The translations under genes were made by a program, and so were the position numbers. From Priapulus caudatus (lineage: Eukaryota > Priapulida > Priapulimorpha > Priapulimorphida > Priapulidae), in NCBI RefSeq assembly GCF_000485595.1, contig NW_014577674.1:164091-186676 (forward strand): a stretch of 22,586 nt of DNA, written 5' to 3'. This document shows positions 10,401 through 18,907 of this stretch, piece after piece. A model generated the notes under the pieces. It saw nothing but the letters and a program-made list of their open reading frames with translations, did not search any database and was not told where the DNA came from. Position 1 is the first letter of the stretch. Each line of letters opens with the position of its first letter.

Positions 10401-11533
10401 GCGCGCACGTCGCCTACGCCTCCGCCGCGCGATTCATCGCCGCGCGCTCGCCCGACCGCGCCATCGCGTGCACCGTCGCCGCGGCAAACTCCACCTCGCC
10501 CATCGAGCTGCTGCGCTGCGATGTCGCCAACCCGCTGTCGCGCGGCGCGGCCGTCGCGTTCGAGCTGCGGCTCGACGCCAGCGCCCTCGCCGGCGACGAC
10601 TTCACCGTGTACGTGCAGGCGACGACGACGAGCCAGGAGGAGGAGGCGACGCTCGCCGACAACCGCGCCGAGCACACCGTCGCACTGAGACGCGAGGCGC
10701 GCGTCGTGCTGACCGCGTCCGCGCAGCCGCGACAACTGCTGTTCGCGCGCGAGGGCGCCACCGTCGCCGTCGCTGCCGGCGACGGACACAGCCGGCTGTT
10801 CGTGCACACGTACGACGTCTACAACGCGGGGCCTAGCGCGGTGAACGGCTCCGACCTGTACCTCGAATTCCCACGTAGGACGACGGATGGCAGCAGCTTC
10901 ATAACCTTCCTCCAGTTTGTCTCCAAGCCAACCGACAAGCATATTCAGTGTAGCCAATCGCCAACGGGGATAGATCCCTTTGGGATTCAGGAATTCGAGT
11001 CAAACGCCACTGCGTACAAGCTCGTCGCAGGGGAAACGCACACGACGCTCAACTGCGAGACAACGGAATGTTTTGTCTTGTACTGTCGGGTGGCAGCACT
11101 CGAGGAGAGGGAGAGCGCGTACGTGCAGGTGCGTTTACGGCTTAACGAGACCTTGCTCCTGGAACAGCACCCCGACGCCGACACCATCTCCTTCACGAGC
11201 ACGGCTACCCTGGAGCTACCCGGCGACATCGTGCAACCCGGCGGGGAGCGGACGAAGACCGCGGAGGCAACAACGACACTGATACGCGAGGACAGCTCGA
11301 CGGTGCCAGCAGAGGGCGTTGCCGTCTGGATCATCATCGTCTCCGTATTGGCCGGCCTCCTGCTGCTGGTCATACTCGTCCTCGTTCTCATGAAGGCTGG
11401 CTTCTTTAAGAGAAAGAAGAAGGAGGAGATGGACAAGATAATACGAGAGAGCAGCAAGGAGGGTGAGGTGTATGAGGAAAAGGAAGGAAGCATCGACAAT
11501 AGGCCCCTGTCAACAAGCAGTGACCATGTTTAG
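7044..11533 (+). CDS. ITGA4/9-like: Integrin alpha subunit, alpha4/alpha9-like, no I-domain (join 7044-7443, 8718-11533)
   Basis: Single-pass cell-surface adhesion receptor subunit that pairs with an integrin beta chain. Joined product 1,071 residues; vertebrate alpha4 and alpha9 are just over 1,030. Signal peptide about 1-23, mature start FNLAV. The seven-blade beta-propeller carries three calcium loops: DLDNDGLSE (346), DLDLDGFGD (413), DVDGNGYAD (475). There is no inserted I-domain. Thigh, calf-1 (from the DCGGDDVC motif near 646) and calf-2 (ECFVLYCR) follow, then a membrane helix about 1001-1025 and a 46-residue tail with GFFKR at 1028-1032. Alpha4/9 features I recognise: YFGAAVCAVDL, SSAAVLLRAR, NAYETRAHV and KAGFFKR. 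Seven N-glycosylation sequons are visible and no basic furin site in calf-2. The subgroup call is from memory of family sequences; the integrin alpha call is secure. Ligand unknown. Confidence 0.95.
7444..8717 (+). other. Integrin alpha intron 1
   Basis: A 1,274-bp GT-AG intron (GTGAGT ... CTCTTCAG), AT-rich and without recognisable genes. Its last 168 bases happen to stay open in the frame of exon 2 and include an ATG at 8549. Starting there would give a product lacking the signal peptide and blade 1, so I treat it as intronic. Confidence 0.85.
8718..11533 (+). CDS. ITGA4/9-like: Integrin alpha exon 2: blades 2-7, thigh, calf-1/2, membrane helix and tail
   Basis: One uninterrupted 2,816-nt coding exon ending in TAG at 11531-11533. 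The acceptor TTCAG|GT joins exon 1 in phase 1 and restores WLG. A second acceptor six bases downstream (GTGCAG|GG) is also phase-compatible and would drop two residues. From about 8,720 to 10,850 the coding strand is extremely GC-rich, with almost every third position G or C. The last 680 bases are much more balanced. A six-glycine run (142-147) sits in a propeller loop. C154 and C180 keep the first blade 2/3 disulfide. The second conserved cysteine pair of this region is absent. Confidence 0.93.
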
Positions 11534-11603
11534 CATGATCGCACAAGGCTGTACGATCATATCGCAGTACGATCGCCCTGTCATATTAGCAGATTCCTTG
11601 TAA

Positions 11604-11609
11604 AATAAA
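11604..11609 (+). terminator. AATAAA polyadenylation signal of the integrin gene
   Basis: A canonical AATAAA hexamer 71 bases after the integrin stop codon. It is consistent with a short 3' UTR ending before the TAC microsatellite. The cleavage site itself is not identifiable. Confidence 0.6.
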
Positions 11610-11811
11610 TAATGCAGAATGTACGTGAGCAACCTGCTAACAAAAACCTGGCTGGCATTCCTTAACACCACAAGAATTCCACAATTGCAGATTGAGCTTT
11701 TATAAACCACGTACGTCTGCACACTTATTAATCCATTCATCTGTATATACTACACGAATAGTATTGGCTAATTAAACATAATCTAATTATTATGCAATCT
11801 CAAAATACTAT

Positions 11812-11850
<39 letters not shown>
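11812..11850. repeat. (TAC)13 microsatellite
   Basis: Thirteen perfect TAC units abutting a perfect hairpin that begins at the next base. Confidence 0.97.
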
Positions 11851-11896
11851 CAGGAGTAAGATAATATAGGATATATTCTATATTATCTTACTCCTG
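11851..11896. repeat. Perfect 19-bp inverted repeat (hairpin)
   Basis: CAGGAGTAAGATAATATAG at 11851-11869 is repeated as its exact reverse complement at 11878-11896, with an 8-base AT spacer. It lies between the convergent 3' ends of the integrin and ZFAND1 genes. It could be a tiny MITE remnant or an RNA hairpin. It lacks the usual GC-stem plus T-tract of a bacterial terminator, which is not expected here anyway. Confidence 0.9.
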
Positions 11897-12293
11897 CTAC
11901 TACTGATAATCATAATAATTTGTATGATTATTTTTAATATTTTCATTAAAAGGAGATATGCAATACTCAAGGTTCAAGGTTTTAGTTATTTTTTAGTCTT
12001 ATATCCTAGGCAGGAATTCCAAAAATTATTTTATGAGCAATACATGAAAATTTGCATGTTAAACTTGCTGATATCTGTCAAGGGTCTGATGCCAGATTAA
12101 GTACATTCATTCATCTTCAAATCTGGATGAACAGTCATGAGAGCAGAGAAATAATAATTCTTAGGATCTAGACATGCTTTTATACCTTACCATTCACAAC
12201 GATCATACATGACTTCTTTGATAAGTGATGCACATATCTTAACCAATGTCAAACGTTTCGTCTTTTATCACGAGTTTACATCTACTAACCTGT
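11897..12293. other. Convergent intergenic interval
   Basis: AT-rich sequence between the tail-to-tail genes, presumably including the ZFAND1 3' UTR on the minus strand. The best polyadenylation candidate is a weak ATTAAA-type hexamer near 11930 (minus). No coding signal is seen. Confidence 0.5.
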
Positions 12294-12476
12294 TTACACT
12301 CTTCCATTTACATATTCTTCCCAGTGTTCTAGAAGAGCGCAATCTTTTGCAGTGTATTCTAGAATCACAGTACTTCCACTGCACAACTGAAACTCTTGCT
12401 TTCTCTCTCCCACCTGCCGGAGGGTCAATGCCAACGGCAAAACGATTCCGTTCTCACCAGAATACATCTGCAGTTT
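12294..12476 (-). CDS. ZFAND1: ZFAND1 exon 8: C-terminus
   Basis: A 183-nt last coding exon after CTCTAG, reading KLQMYSGENG, then STVILEY and a short tail ending NGRV and TAA (12294-12296). Phase 0 in. Confidence 0.92.
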   Translation of the reverse strand, partial: KLQMYSGENGIVLPLALTLRQVGERKQEFQLCSGSTVILEYTAKDCALLEHWEEYVNGRV

Positions 12477-15400
12477 CTAGAGAAGAGAGAAAAATCAATA
12501 ATGAAAATGACAATGAAAATGCATTGTGCGAAGACTAGACAAAAATGAATTCTGGGAAATGTATCTTTTGTTTGTAGAGTTTGCTTGTTTATCAGTTGGC
12601 TTACTAAAGCACAGCCTTCATATATAAATCAGTTAGTTCATATCAGTTAGTTATATCATATCAGTTAGTTCACTGACTGCAAAAAATGAGGCAGCAATGA
12701 TTTAAGCACTACTAAACCAATCACATTCTTCTAAGTTCTAGTATTCATGAAGAAGCAGAACGCATCTAGCACACCTTCTCTGTGTTTGTGTTGTTGTAGT
12801 TGGCGAGCTTTACTGCAGCAGCAACGTAGTCCAGTGCCTTGCCAACACTCCACTCCTACTGACGGAAAAACGTGCAATAGTTAAACCTCTGAGCTAATTA
12901 CCCCTACAATTACATTATCTAATGCTTACTCTAATCTTGGAAAATAATGCTTGCAGTATCAATAACCACTGTAAATATGGTAAGTGTTGAAAAATAATGC
13001 TTACAGTATCAATAATTACTGAGAATATGACTAGTGGTAAAAAGTCCCATACACACAAGTAGAATAGAAAAAAATAATTTTGGTATAAATTAGTAAGCGT
13101 GTGTACACGGTTTTTTGGCCGCAACACAGATTATGTCGTTGAGTTTATAGCTTTGCATCGTATGGTACTGCTAATATTAAACAATACCCTGAAACTTTGA
13201 ATAGACATTTGGCAACCCACATAATATTGCTTGGCAACATGGTTTTAGATTATGACCAGAGAGGTTAAGAACCAATGTTTCAGACCTTTACATTTGCATA
13301 ATTTTTAATGCTGAGAGATATATATTGCATAGATTAGTGATAAAGGAAATATAATTAGCATATGGGTACACTTAGACAGGAATAAGGACATAAAACTTCC
13401 CTAGTTAGGGAAGGCATAACCATTACGTCACATACTATGGAGAAGAAGAGTGCACTGCTCATCTCTTTCCCATCCCGCGGAAGAACCACATTCAGATAGA
13501 TGCGCTCGGAATGAGTGAGACCATTATCACCAGTTGCCCTTTGCTTCAACTTCATAAGGGTCACCTTAGAAGATAGTTTTTTTGACTTTGCTCCTTTCAC
13601 CTTCAGTGGAATTTTGTGAGCCTGGTTTTCTGCAAAATGCCAGAAAGATAATAGTCTAATAGCTCACAAAGAAAATGTCAACAGATCAAAATAGGTGACA
13701 TTCAACCATACTACGTAGATAATTAAAAAAAAAGATTCAAGACAGAAAACACCTATCCGATACAATGTTTACCAATAATGGGAAGAAGTTGAAGCGCACT
13801 ACACTAAAAGTCAGCTTTAGGTAAAGTGTTAAGTAACAGTAACAGAAACATCATACTATGCTTTTATGTGATACAATACTGTAATACATACCTGCCCAAA
13901 ACTAAAATACTACAAGAGCACATCATACCACTGTACAAGATAAGTTTGCCACATCTCATGCTCCAGCTTCTTAAATGGCAAGTGTTATTATTCTTATTCT
14001 TGGATGTTATATGATTCTATAGGAGCAAATGCTCTAGTAAGAGCAACATTGGGATAATCGGCACAACCAACTTTGCCAGGTTGTCGGATAACAGAGCTAT
14101 TACCGTTAGAACGACATATTAGTTATCAATACAAGAATGGAGTGTTGAATATTTGATGGCTGAAATGGGGGTCCTGCATTACGTATATATATTATAATTT
14201 GTTCTTGTTCATATTTGATCATATGACGATATTTACAACCTAGGCTTATCCTATAGTCAATACTGCTTAGTGCACAGATTTCTAAACATGTCCCCTGTAA
14301 GGTATAGAATTCATTTGCTAGTCTGATACATAGCCTATGGGGTTCTCAGGCTAAACATCCAGTTACATGTTTCACCCATTATTACATTTTAAATATATGC
14401 CACAGCAAATAGTGTAGACAACCTCACCCTGGATCTGTTTCACAAGCTCAGCTGTCTTTGTCATTTTCTCTATGGTTTCTAGCTTCTCACATGTATGGGC
14501 TTGCTGGTGCCTGTGCCTGTAGTACAGGATTCCCAGAATTAGAACTATTACAATTTTTTTATCATAATTTGCACAGCCGATAAATTCATTTCATACACCA
14601 GTGGTCAATCATCTTCTTACTTAGCAAGAAATTCTACATTGAAGATCACTAGATTTAACCAAAATTATCTCAGTAGTTGTACTGTGAATATCAGAATTTT
14701 AACAATTCCATGTAACAATCTAAAACAACTACTTACTTTAAACAAAAGTTTTTCTCACAATAAGGACACCGCACTTCAACTAGCTCATGGATGCTACAGT
14801 CCTTATGGCAACAGATATAAGTCTTTGTTTCACACACAGATTGGGGCTTTTCTTCAACATCACTTGAGGTCTACAGAAAGGTGACACACACAAATAAATA
14901 TAATAAAATAAGTTTTTAAACGTGAATTAATTTATATAAGATTAAATTTATATTATGAAGTTATGTTTGTCATGTACAATCAATTGCTTTAAATTAACCT
15001 AATATTGATATATGTACTTCAGAGTGCACTGACCTGCATGCAGCAGTGAATGTGTGGAGACCTGTGGTGTTTACTAAAATGAAACACAAAAATGTCAGGA
15101 CTGCTGTATTTGCAACTATTCATTCACTCATTCAATCTCTGCTGATATTAAATTACTGTAATATCCATTTAAAAATTATAGTAGCACATATAGAAAAAAA
15201 TTTGACCTATATACAGTACTCACCAAAAAAACATTCCACAGCCATTGCACTCAAACGGCAGAAAATCTATGATAAACAAGGAAAATTACACTGTACAATT
15301 TCATATTAATACCTCAGTTATTCACAGAATAATCCCGGGCAGCAGATGAGCTGGCAGTAGTAAAATGATGCATGAAATAATTTTCTGTTAAAATATCTAA

Positions 15401-18400
15401 ATGAGCATACCTGGAGAGGGTCCATTTAGGGCAACAATTTAGGGCAAAAGGGCAAAAATTGCTTTGAACTGGAAATTCTGGAATACAATTACAAATCTGG
15501 GGACTAGAGCCCATATAGATGCTAGAGAGTCATGTTTATAAATTCAGTTCAAGTGGAATGTAGAGTAATCTAACTAAAGGTAAATCAGGTTTTCCATGAG
15601 GATATAATATTAATTTGTGTAACCCATGGTTAGGGCTGGTGAGATGACAACTTTTAAGCCAAAAATAGGAGGCAATGAAAAAGACGATTCAACTCATTAT
15701 ATCTCAGTGTATAGTAAGTTCCCAGTGCTAATAGGGAGGTGAGCTTATAAAACATGAGAAACCTGAAGGGAGAAAACATTAAAAAACAAGAGTTTAGCTT
15801 TAAAGGAATACTTGACTTTAGGTGCTAGGGTTATTTTCAGTTGATTTAGGTTAAAATTACGTTACATTAAAAATCTCATGGTTTAATCACCATTAGAAAT
15901 ATTTTTTTTAATGTTTTAAAACTAACGACTACAGTTTTATTACAACGACGGTGGCGCCACTCAAAGTGCCCTATCTGAAGTTGCGCAAACGGACTTTTGA
16001 GCCAAGGGCTACAGACCGAGGGTGTTTCTTATTTATTAATTTAAAAGCTGAAGGATTGTAATATCTTATAAACGACATACAGTTTCAGTTATATTATGGA
16101 TAAATTTGTCCTAAAATTAATATCGTTCAGTTAAATAGCATTTAGGTATAAATATAATTGCACCTTTGTGATTAGCCCTCGGTCTGTAACGTGCAAATTA
16201 AATGAGCAAATGCGCAACTTTTTCAGGGTGGCAGCATGGTCGTGCCCAAAAATGAAGATTTCGAAATTCAATGTTGTTTTATGACAAACGTGAATGCGTA
16301 TAATTATAGATATTTATGCTGAGAGAGTCTATGTCCCCCGGGGTACTGCCGGAACGTACCCTGGGTACGGTCCGGTATACCGAAACGTACCCTGGCCCCC
16401 AGGGTACTGCTGGAACGTACCCTGGGTACGGTCCGGTATATACCGGAACGTACCCTGGTCACTATTTGATATGGTTACTTAGGGTTAGGGTTCGGGTTAG
16501 GGGGTAGGCGTAGGCGACTCCCTAGACTCGTTAGTGGAGTAGGCGAGGTACGGTCCGGCATATTAGATAGTACCAGCAGAGCATATAAATCACGTTGATT
16601 TATATGCTCTGGTAACATAGACCCTATGAGCGATATTTATAGGTATATGCTATTATTTATAAATCTACTATCATAATATCATTTCAAATTCTAGAGTAAA
16701 GTAGTCCTTTAAATGGTGAGCATATACAATCACCGCAGCTCTATCGGATCTTGCATAAATGTGGCATTGCTTAAAGATAAACAACACATGGCTTTGGAAA
16801 GCAAGCACTATACCCACGTTATCTTAATCGGCAAAGGGGGACAGGACCTCGATTAAACGTGATATTTTTCTGCAGAACAAACTCAACTGAATGTTGTAAA
16901 ATTATCTTAAAAGCAAACTGACAATTCTTGGCTTTCAAGTGGATTCCGATTATAATATTTAATAAGCTCACATAACATTATTAGAGCCAAACTTATTTAT
17001 ATTGCCCTCTATGTGTAGTGTGTAGTCTGTGTCGCATACAGATAAGAGAGGTACGAGCACAGAGTAGTACTAGTAGTAGTACTAGGGCGTGTACAGGATT
17101 TGTACCAGGGGGGCGGGTCTAGACGACGTAAACCCAAACTTGCGAGCACACGCGAGAGGGGGGGTCTAGGGAGGAATTTTTTTTAATTAGACTCCCTTAG
17201 ATGAGTTTTTGCTGCGCGAGCAGGAAGGGTCCGGACCCCTGGACCCCGCCCCCGCGCGCTGGACACGCTGCCCGACAGTATGTCGTACTAGTAGATAGTA
17301 TAGTATAGTACTACTACTAAGTAGTAATGTAAGTTAGCTTCTAGTAGGCTATAGCGCCGCGTACAGTGCCACTGGGCAGCGGCAACTGTAGCGCGTAAGG
17401 CTTGGCCACAGTGACAGAAAATCAAGAATACAATGACTACATATTATATTGCCCGCATATAATCGACGCAATGGAAGGCAGATATATGCCCCGGCATATA
17501 ATGCGAATATATCCCGCATATAATGCGGAGCCAATCAAATGCAAAGAATTATTCTCACGCATATCAATAATTCCAGTCGCGCGTTTTGACTACACTGTCC
17601 GTCCGGAAAACTCAAGAGGATATTCCACTCATAATAGACTTCCGTCGCCGTTAAACAATTGCCATAATGTATTGGAATCTGGTATCCGGGCCTCACGCTC
17701 TGCTACCACAAATGTACCACGCTCTGCGACGACAGTTCGCCGCCGAACCAAGTCTAGCCAGACGTGAAAATTCTCAAGCGGCGCAGGCCATAGCATCAAT
17801 TTTGCAAGCGCCGTAGCATACATGCCATTACATTGTATCAAGCAACCAGACATGCGTCTAAGAACGGTCAAACGGGGACGAAGTTATTTTATGTGGAATA
17901 TATTCGCTTTGCAATTTTTGGACGAAAAGTGGTCCAAAAACGGGGACGGAAGTTATTATGTGGTGACATAATTCCTTGATTTGATTGGCTCCGATTATAT
18001 GCGGGCATATATTCGACTCATATGCTCGCATACTACTTCCTCGCTTGCCATTGGCGAATTATATGCGGGCATATTAATATGTAGTCATTGTATTCTTGAT
18101 TTCTTGTCGCACTGTGGCCACCCACATATACGCGGGCTATAGTACTAGAGCTATAAGTATAATTAAGTCAGACAGTAACTCAGTATAGTAGCCAACTCTT
18201 GGAACATTTTCAAGGCTCCCGACATGTCCAGATAGACCTGGAACCACTGGCACTGTACCCGGTATGGGGAGGACCATTATTCAAACCTTCATCAGAACAT
18301 GAGTTACTACGTTCTGAATTTGGAGATGTCATTCATGGATTCATGGATCATGATTCGTGACAATCTGAGAATCTGAGATGGCCACGCGCCGTTCAGTGTC

Positions 18401-18555
18401 CTGTAAATTATTAACTGCTCATTATAGCATAGTAAGTGCGTCAAATGACAGAAGCTACACACAGACAAAGTGTTCAAAGAAGCGGCCATGCTTATTACCG
18501 AGTTGTGCACAAGATTCAATGAAACAGTGCTTCCTAGTTGAGGAAATTCTGCCAT
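12294..18555 (-). CDS. ZFAND1: AN1-type zinc finger protein 1 (8 exons, apparent 1-nt frameshift in exon 1)
   Basis: In human cells ZFAND1 brings the proteasome and p97/VCP to arsenite-induced stress granules. Exons on the minus strand: 18499-18555, 15224-15266, 15034-15073, 14737-14870, 14428-14516, 13436-13629, 12775-12855, 12294-12476. Allowing for one missing base in exon 1 the product is 273 residues; human ZFAND1 is about 268. Finger 1 ligands: C11, C16, C26, C29, C34, H37, H43, C45. Finger 2: C67, C72, C82, C85, C90, H93, H99, C101. Both fit the AN1 spacing exactly. The C-terminal ubiquitin-like region includes ERIYLNVVLP, EWSVGKALDYVA and STVILEY. Family-typical DFLPF and NFCLKHRHQ are formed across splice junctions, which supports the model. 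Exon 1 matches the family start but its second half is shifted by one base. Confidence 0.92.
12628..12672. repeat. Short tandem repeat in ZFAND1 intron 7
   Basis: Three copies of a unit built on ATCAGTTAGTT with slightly variable spacing. Confidence 0.8.
12775..12855 (-). CDS. ZFAND1: ZFAND1 exon 7: ubiquitin-like region
   Basis: An 81-nt phase 0/0 exon between CAGTAG and GTGTGC. It reads EWSVGKALDYVAAAVKLA then an Asn/Thr-rich end, aligning with the WSIGKAIDFAA block of the vertebrate protein. Confidence 0.92.
12941..13040. repeat. 50-bp tandem duplication in ZFAND1 intron 6
   Basis: Two diverged copies with period 50, both starting AAAATAATGCTT and sharing CAGTATCAATAA. Confidence 0.8.
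13436..13629 (-). CDS. ZFAND1: ZFAND1 exon 6: basic linker and start of ubiquitin-like region
   Basis: A 194-nt exon between TTGCAG and GTATGT, phase 1 in and phase 0 out. A lysine-rich linker (KVKGAKSKK) is followed by KVTLMKLK and ERIYLNVVLP, the most conserved ZFAND1 signature, ending LFFSI. Confidence 0.93.
14428..14516 (-). CDS. ZFAND1: ZFAND1 exon 5: end of AN1 finger 2
   Basis: An 89-nt exon between CTACAG and GTGAGG. It completes K92 and reads HRHQQAHTCEKLE, with H93, H99 and C101, then a charged helix-like linker ending LVKQIQ. Phase 2 in, phase 1 out. Confidence 0.93.
14737..14870 (-). CDS. ZFAND1: ZFAND1 exon 4: linker and most of AN1 finger 2
   Basis: A 134-nt exon between CTGTAG and GTAAGT, phase 0 in and phase 2 out. 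It carries C67, C72, C82, C85 and C90 in YICCHKDC and CPYCEKNFCL. Confidence 0.93.
15034..15073 (-). CDS. ZFAND1: ZFAND1 exon 3: end of AN1 finger 1
   Basis: A 40-nt exon between TTTTAG and GTCAGT. It completes C34 and reads KHHRSPHIHCCMQ, supplying H37, H43 and C45. It ends in phase 0. Confidence 0.9.
15224..15266 (-). CDS. ZFAND1: ZFAND1 exon 2: core of AN1 finger 1
   Basis: A 43-nt exon between CATAG and GTGAGT. It reads (D)FLPFECNGCGMFF(C), where D and C are completed by the neighbouring exons (phase 1 in, phase 2 out). It carries ligands C26, C29 and the first two bases of C34. Confidence 0.9.
15978..16220. mobile_element. Putative 243-bp MITE with imperfect 45-bp terminal inverted repeats
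   Basis: Left arm 15978-16022 and right arm 16176-16220. The outer ten bases (AAGTTGCGCA) and inner thirteen (TACAGACCGAGGG) match exactly between one arm and the reverse complement of the other; the middle has diverged. Flanks may extend the arms to CCCT/AGGG ends. I could not define a target-site duplication. No coding content. Confidence 0.7.
16341..16459. repeat. 61-bp tandem duplication of GTACC palindromes
   Basis: Two copies with period 61 starting GGGTACTGC and containing GGAACGTACCCTGGGTACGG. Each unit holds palindromes such as GTACCCTGGGTAC, so single strands could fold extensively. Confidence 0.9.
16479..16503 (+). repeat. Short interstitial telomere-like tract
   Basis: Four consecutive telomere-type hexamers, three TTAGGG and one TTCGGG, within intronic repeat DNA immediately after the GTACC repeats. 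Confidence 0.75.
16571..16614. repeat. Hairpin with 15-bp perfect stem
   Basis: AGAGCATATAAATCA at 16578-16592 pairs with its reverse complement at 16596-16610 across a 3-base loop. TACC/GGTA extends the stem after a small bulge. Confidence 0.9.
17080..17290. mobile_element. GC-rich repeat remnant, possible hAT-like end
   Basis: An abrupt GC-rich block in AT-rich intron. It starts near AGGGCGTGTACAGGATTTG, passes through G-runs, and ends with a GGGTCCGGACCCCTGGACCC stretch. This style of sequence recurs in repeats of many marine invertebrate genomes, as far as I recall. No clear inverted ends or duplications are seen, so boundaries are approximate. Confidence 0.35.
17403..18120. mobile_element. 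Non-autonomous DNA element with about 155-bp inverted arms
   Basis: The left arm from TGGCCACAGTG (17403) to about 17558 matches the reverse complement of 17963-18120. Long exact blocks include AATCAAGAATACAATGACTA and GGAGCCAATCAAA. Several copies of CCCGCATATAAT lie within the arms. The outer flanks continue the symmetry imperfectly (CTAGTA..CTATAGC..CCGCGTA, about 17341-17364 against 18129-18148), so the whole unit may be about 0.8 kb. The roughly 400-bp core is non-coding as far as I can see. No clear target-site duplication. Confidence 0.8.
18499..18555 (-). CDS. ZFAND1: ZFAND1 exon 1, frame interrupted
   Basis: ATG at 18555 reads MAEFPQLG, then in that frame STVSLNL, which is not AN1. 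One frame over, the rest of the exon reads KHCFIESCAQL and ends CTCG|GTAATA, giving the first two zinc ligands and the base that completes D20 with exon 2. So the exon is one base shorter than the model requires, around 18530 (GGAAGCAC where family members encode G-K-H-C). No ATG lies nearby in the second frame. See findings. Confidence 0.8.
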
Positions 18556-18886
18556 GTTTAAAGAGACCGCGGATGCTAGTAAATCGTGATATCACTGCAA
18601 ACCTACTGTATATTTACAATTAAATATATATATATATGACTTTTTAGTTATTAATATTGTGTATTTTTTATAAATTTATGTATTTAACATCGTTCATCTA
18701 TTGTACTTTCATAACGAGAGATTATTCTTAAAGCGAAGCTATCTGGTTTTCCTGTGCGCTGCTACAGATCCGGAAAGCCATGCATTCTGCGAGATATTGA
18801 CACATTGCTAGCTAGAAATTGTGCGTCAGTTGATGGTTTTGACACTAAACAATAGCCTAATATTCCTTATCATAAACAAAGGCAAA
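18556..18886. promoter_or_regulatory. Possible bidirectional promoter interval
   Basis: 331 bp between the ZFAND1 start codon (minus) and a candidate plus-strand start codon. It contains a CCGGAA ETS-type core at 18770-18775 and no TATA box at a sensible distance. The promoter role is inferred from the head-to-head geometry. Confidence 0.35.
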
Positions 18887-18907
18887 ATGGCAGAAGATGA
18901 TGCAGCG
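18887..18907 (+). CDS. Candidate first coding exon (MAEDDAA) of a plus-strand gene
   Basis: ATG in good context (CAAAATGG) starts seven codons, MAEDDAA, ending at a strong donor GCG|GTAAGA in phase 0. It lies 331 bp from, and divergent to, the ZFAND1 start. Short acidic first exons of this kind are common, but seven codons cannot identify a gene and I found no matching downstream exon in the window. Confidence 0.3.

Larger units (their letters stand above)
15267..18498 (-). other. ZFAND1 intron 1, transposon-rich
   Basis: A 3.2-kb intron (GTAATA donor at 18498, CATAG acceptor at 15267) much longer than the other introns of the gene. It contains the MITE, tandem duplication, telomere-like tract, hairpin and long inverted-repeat element listed separately. 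The open frames inside it (for example 17402-17767 and 17629-17871) lie in repeats and show no domain. Confidence 0.75.

Noticed and set aside
9497-10957. 486-codon open frame on the minus strand
   Set aside because: It lies wholly antisense to the integrin exon. The extreme G/C bias at third positions removes stops on the other strand. The translation is Arg/Val/Ala-rich with no domain.
17402-17871. Open frames of 121 (plus) and 80 (minus) codons in ZFAND1 intron 1
   Set aside because: They overlap the arms and core of the inverted-repeat element. No transposase or other domain is visible.
18307-18555. 82-codon minus frame read straight through from the ZFAND1 ATG
   Set aside because: Beyond MAEFPQLG the translation loses all similarity to the family and reads across the GTAATA donor into the intron. 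The alternative frame in the same exon carries the zinc ligands.
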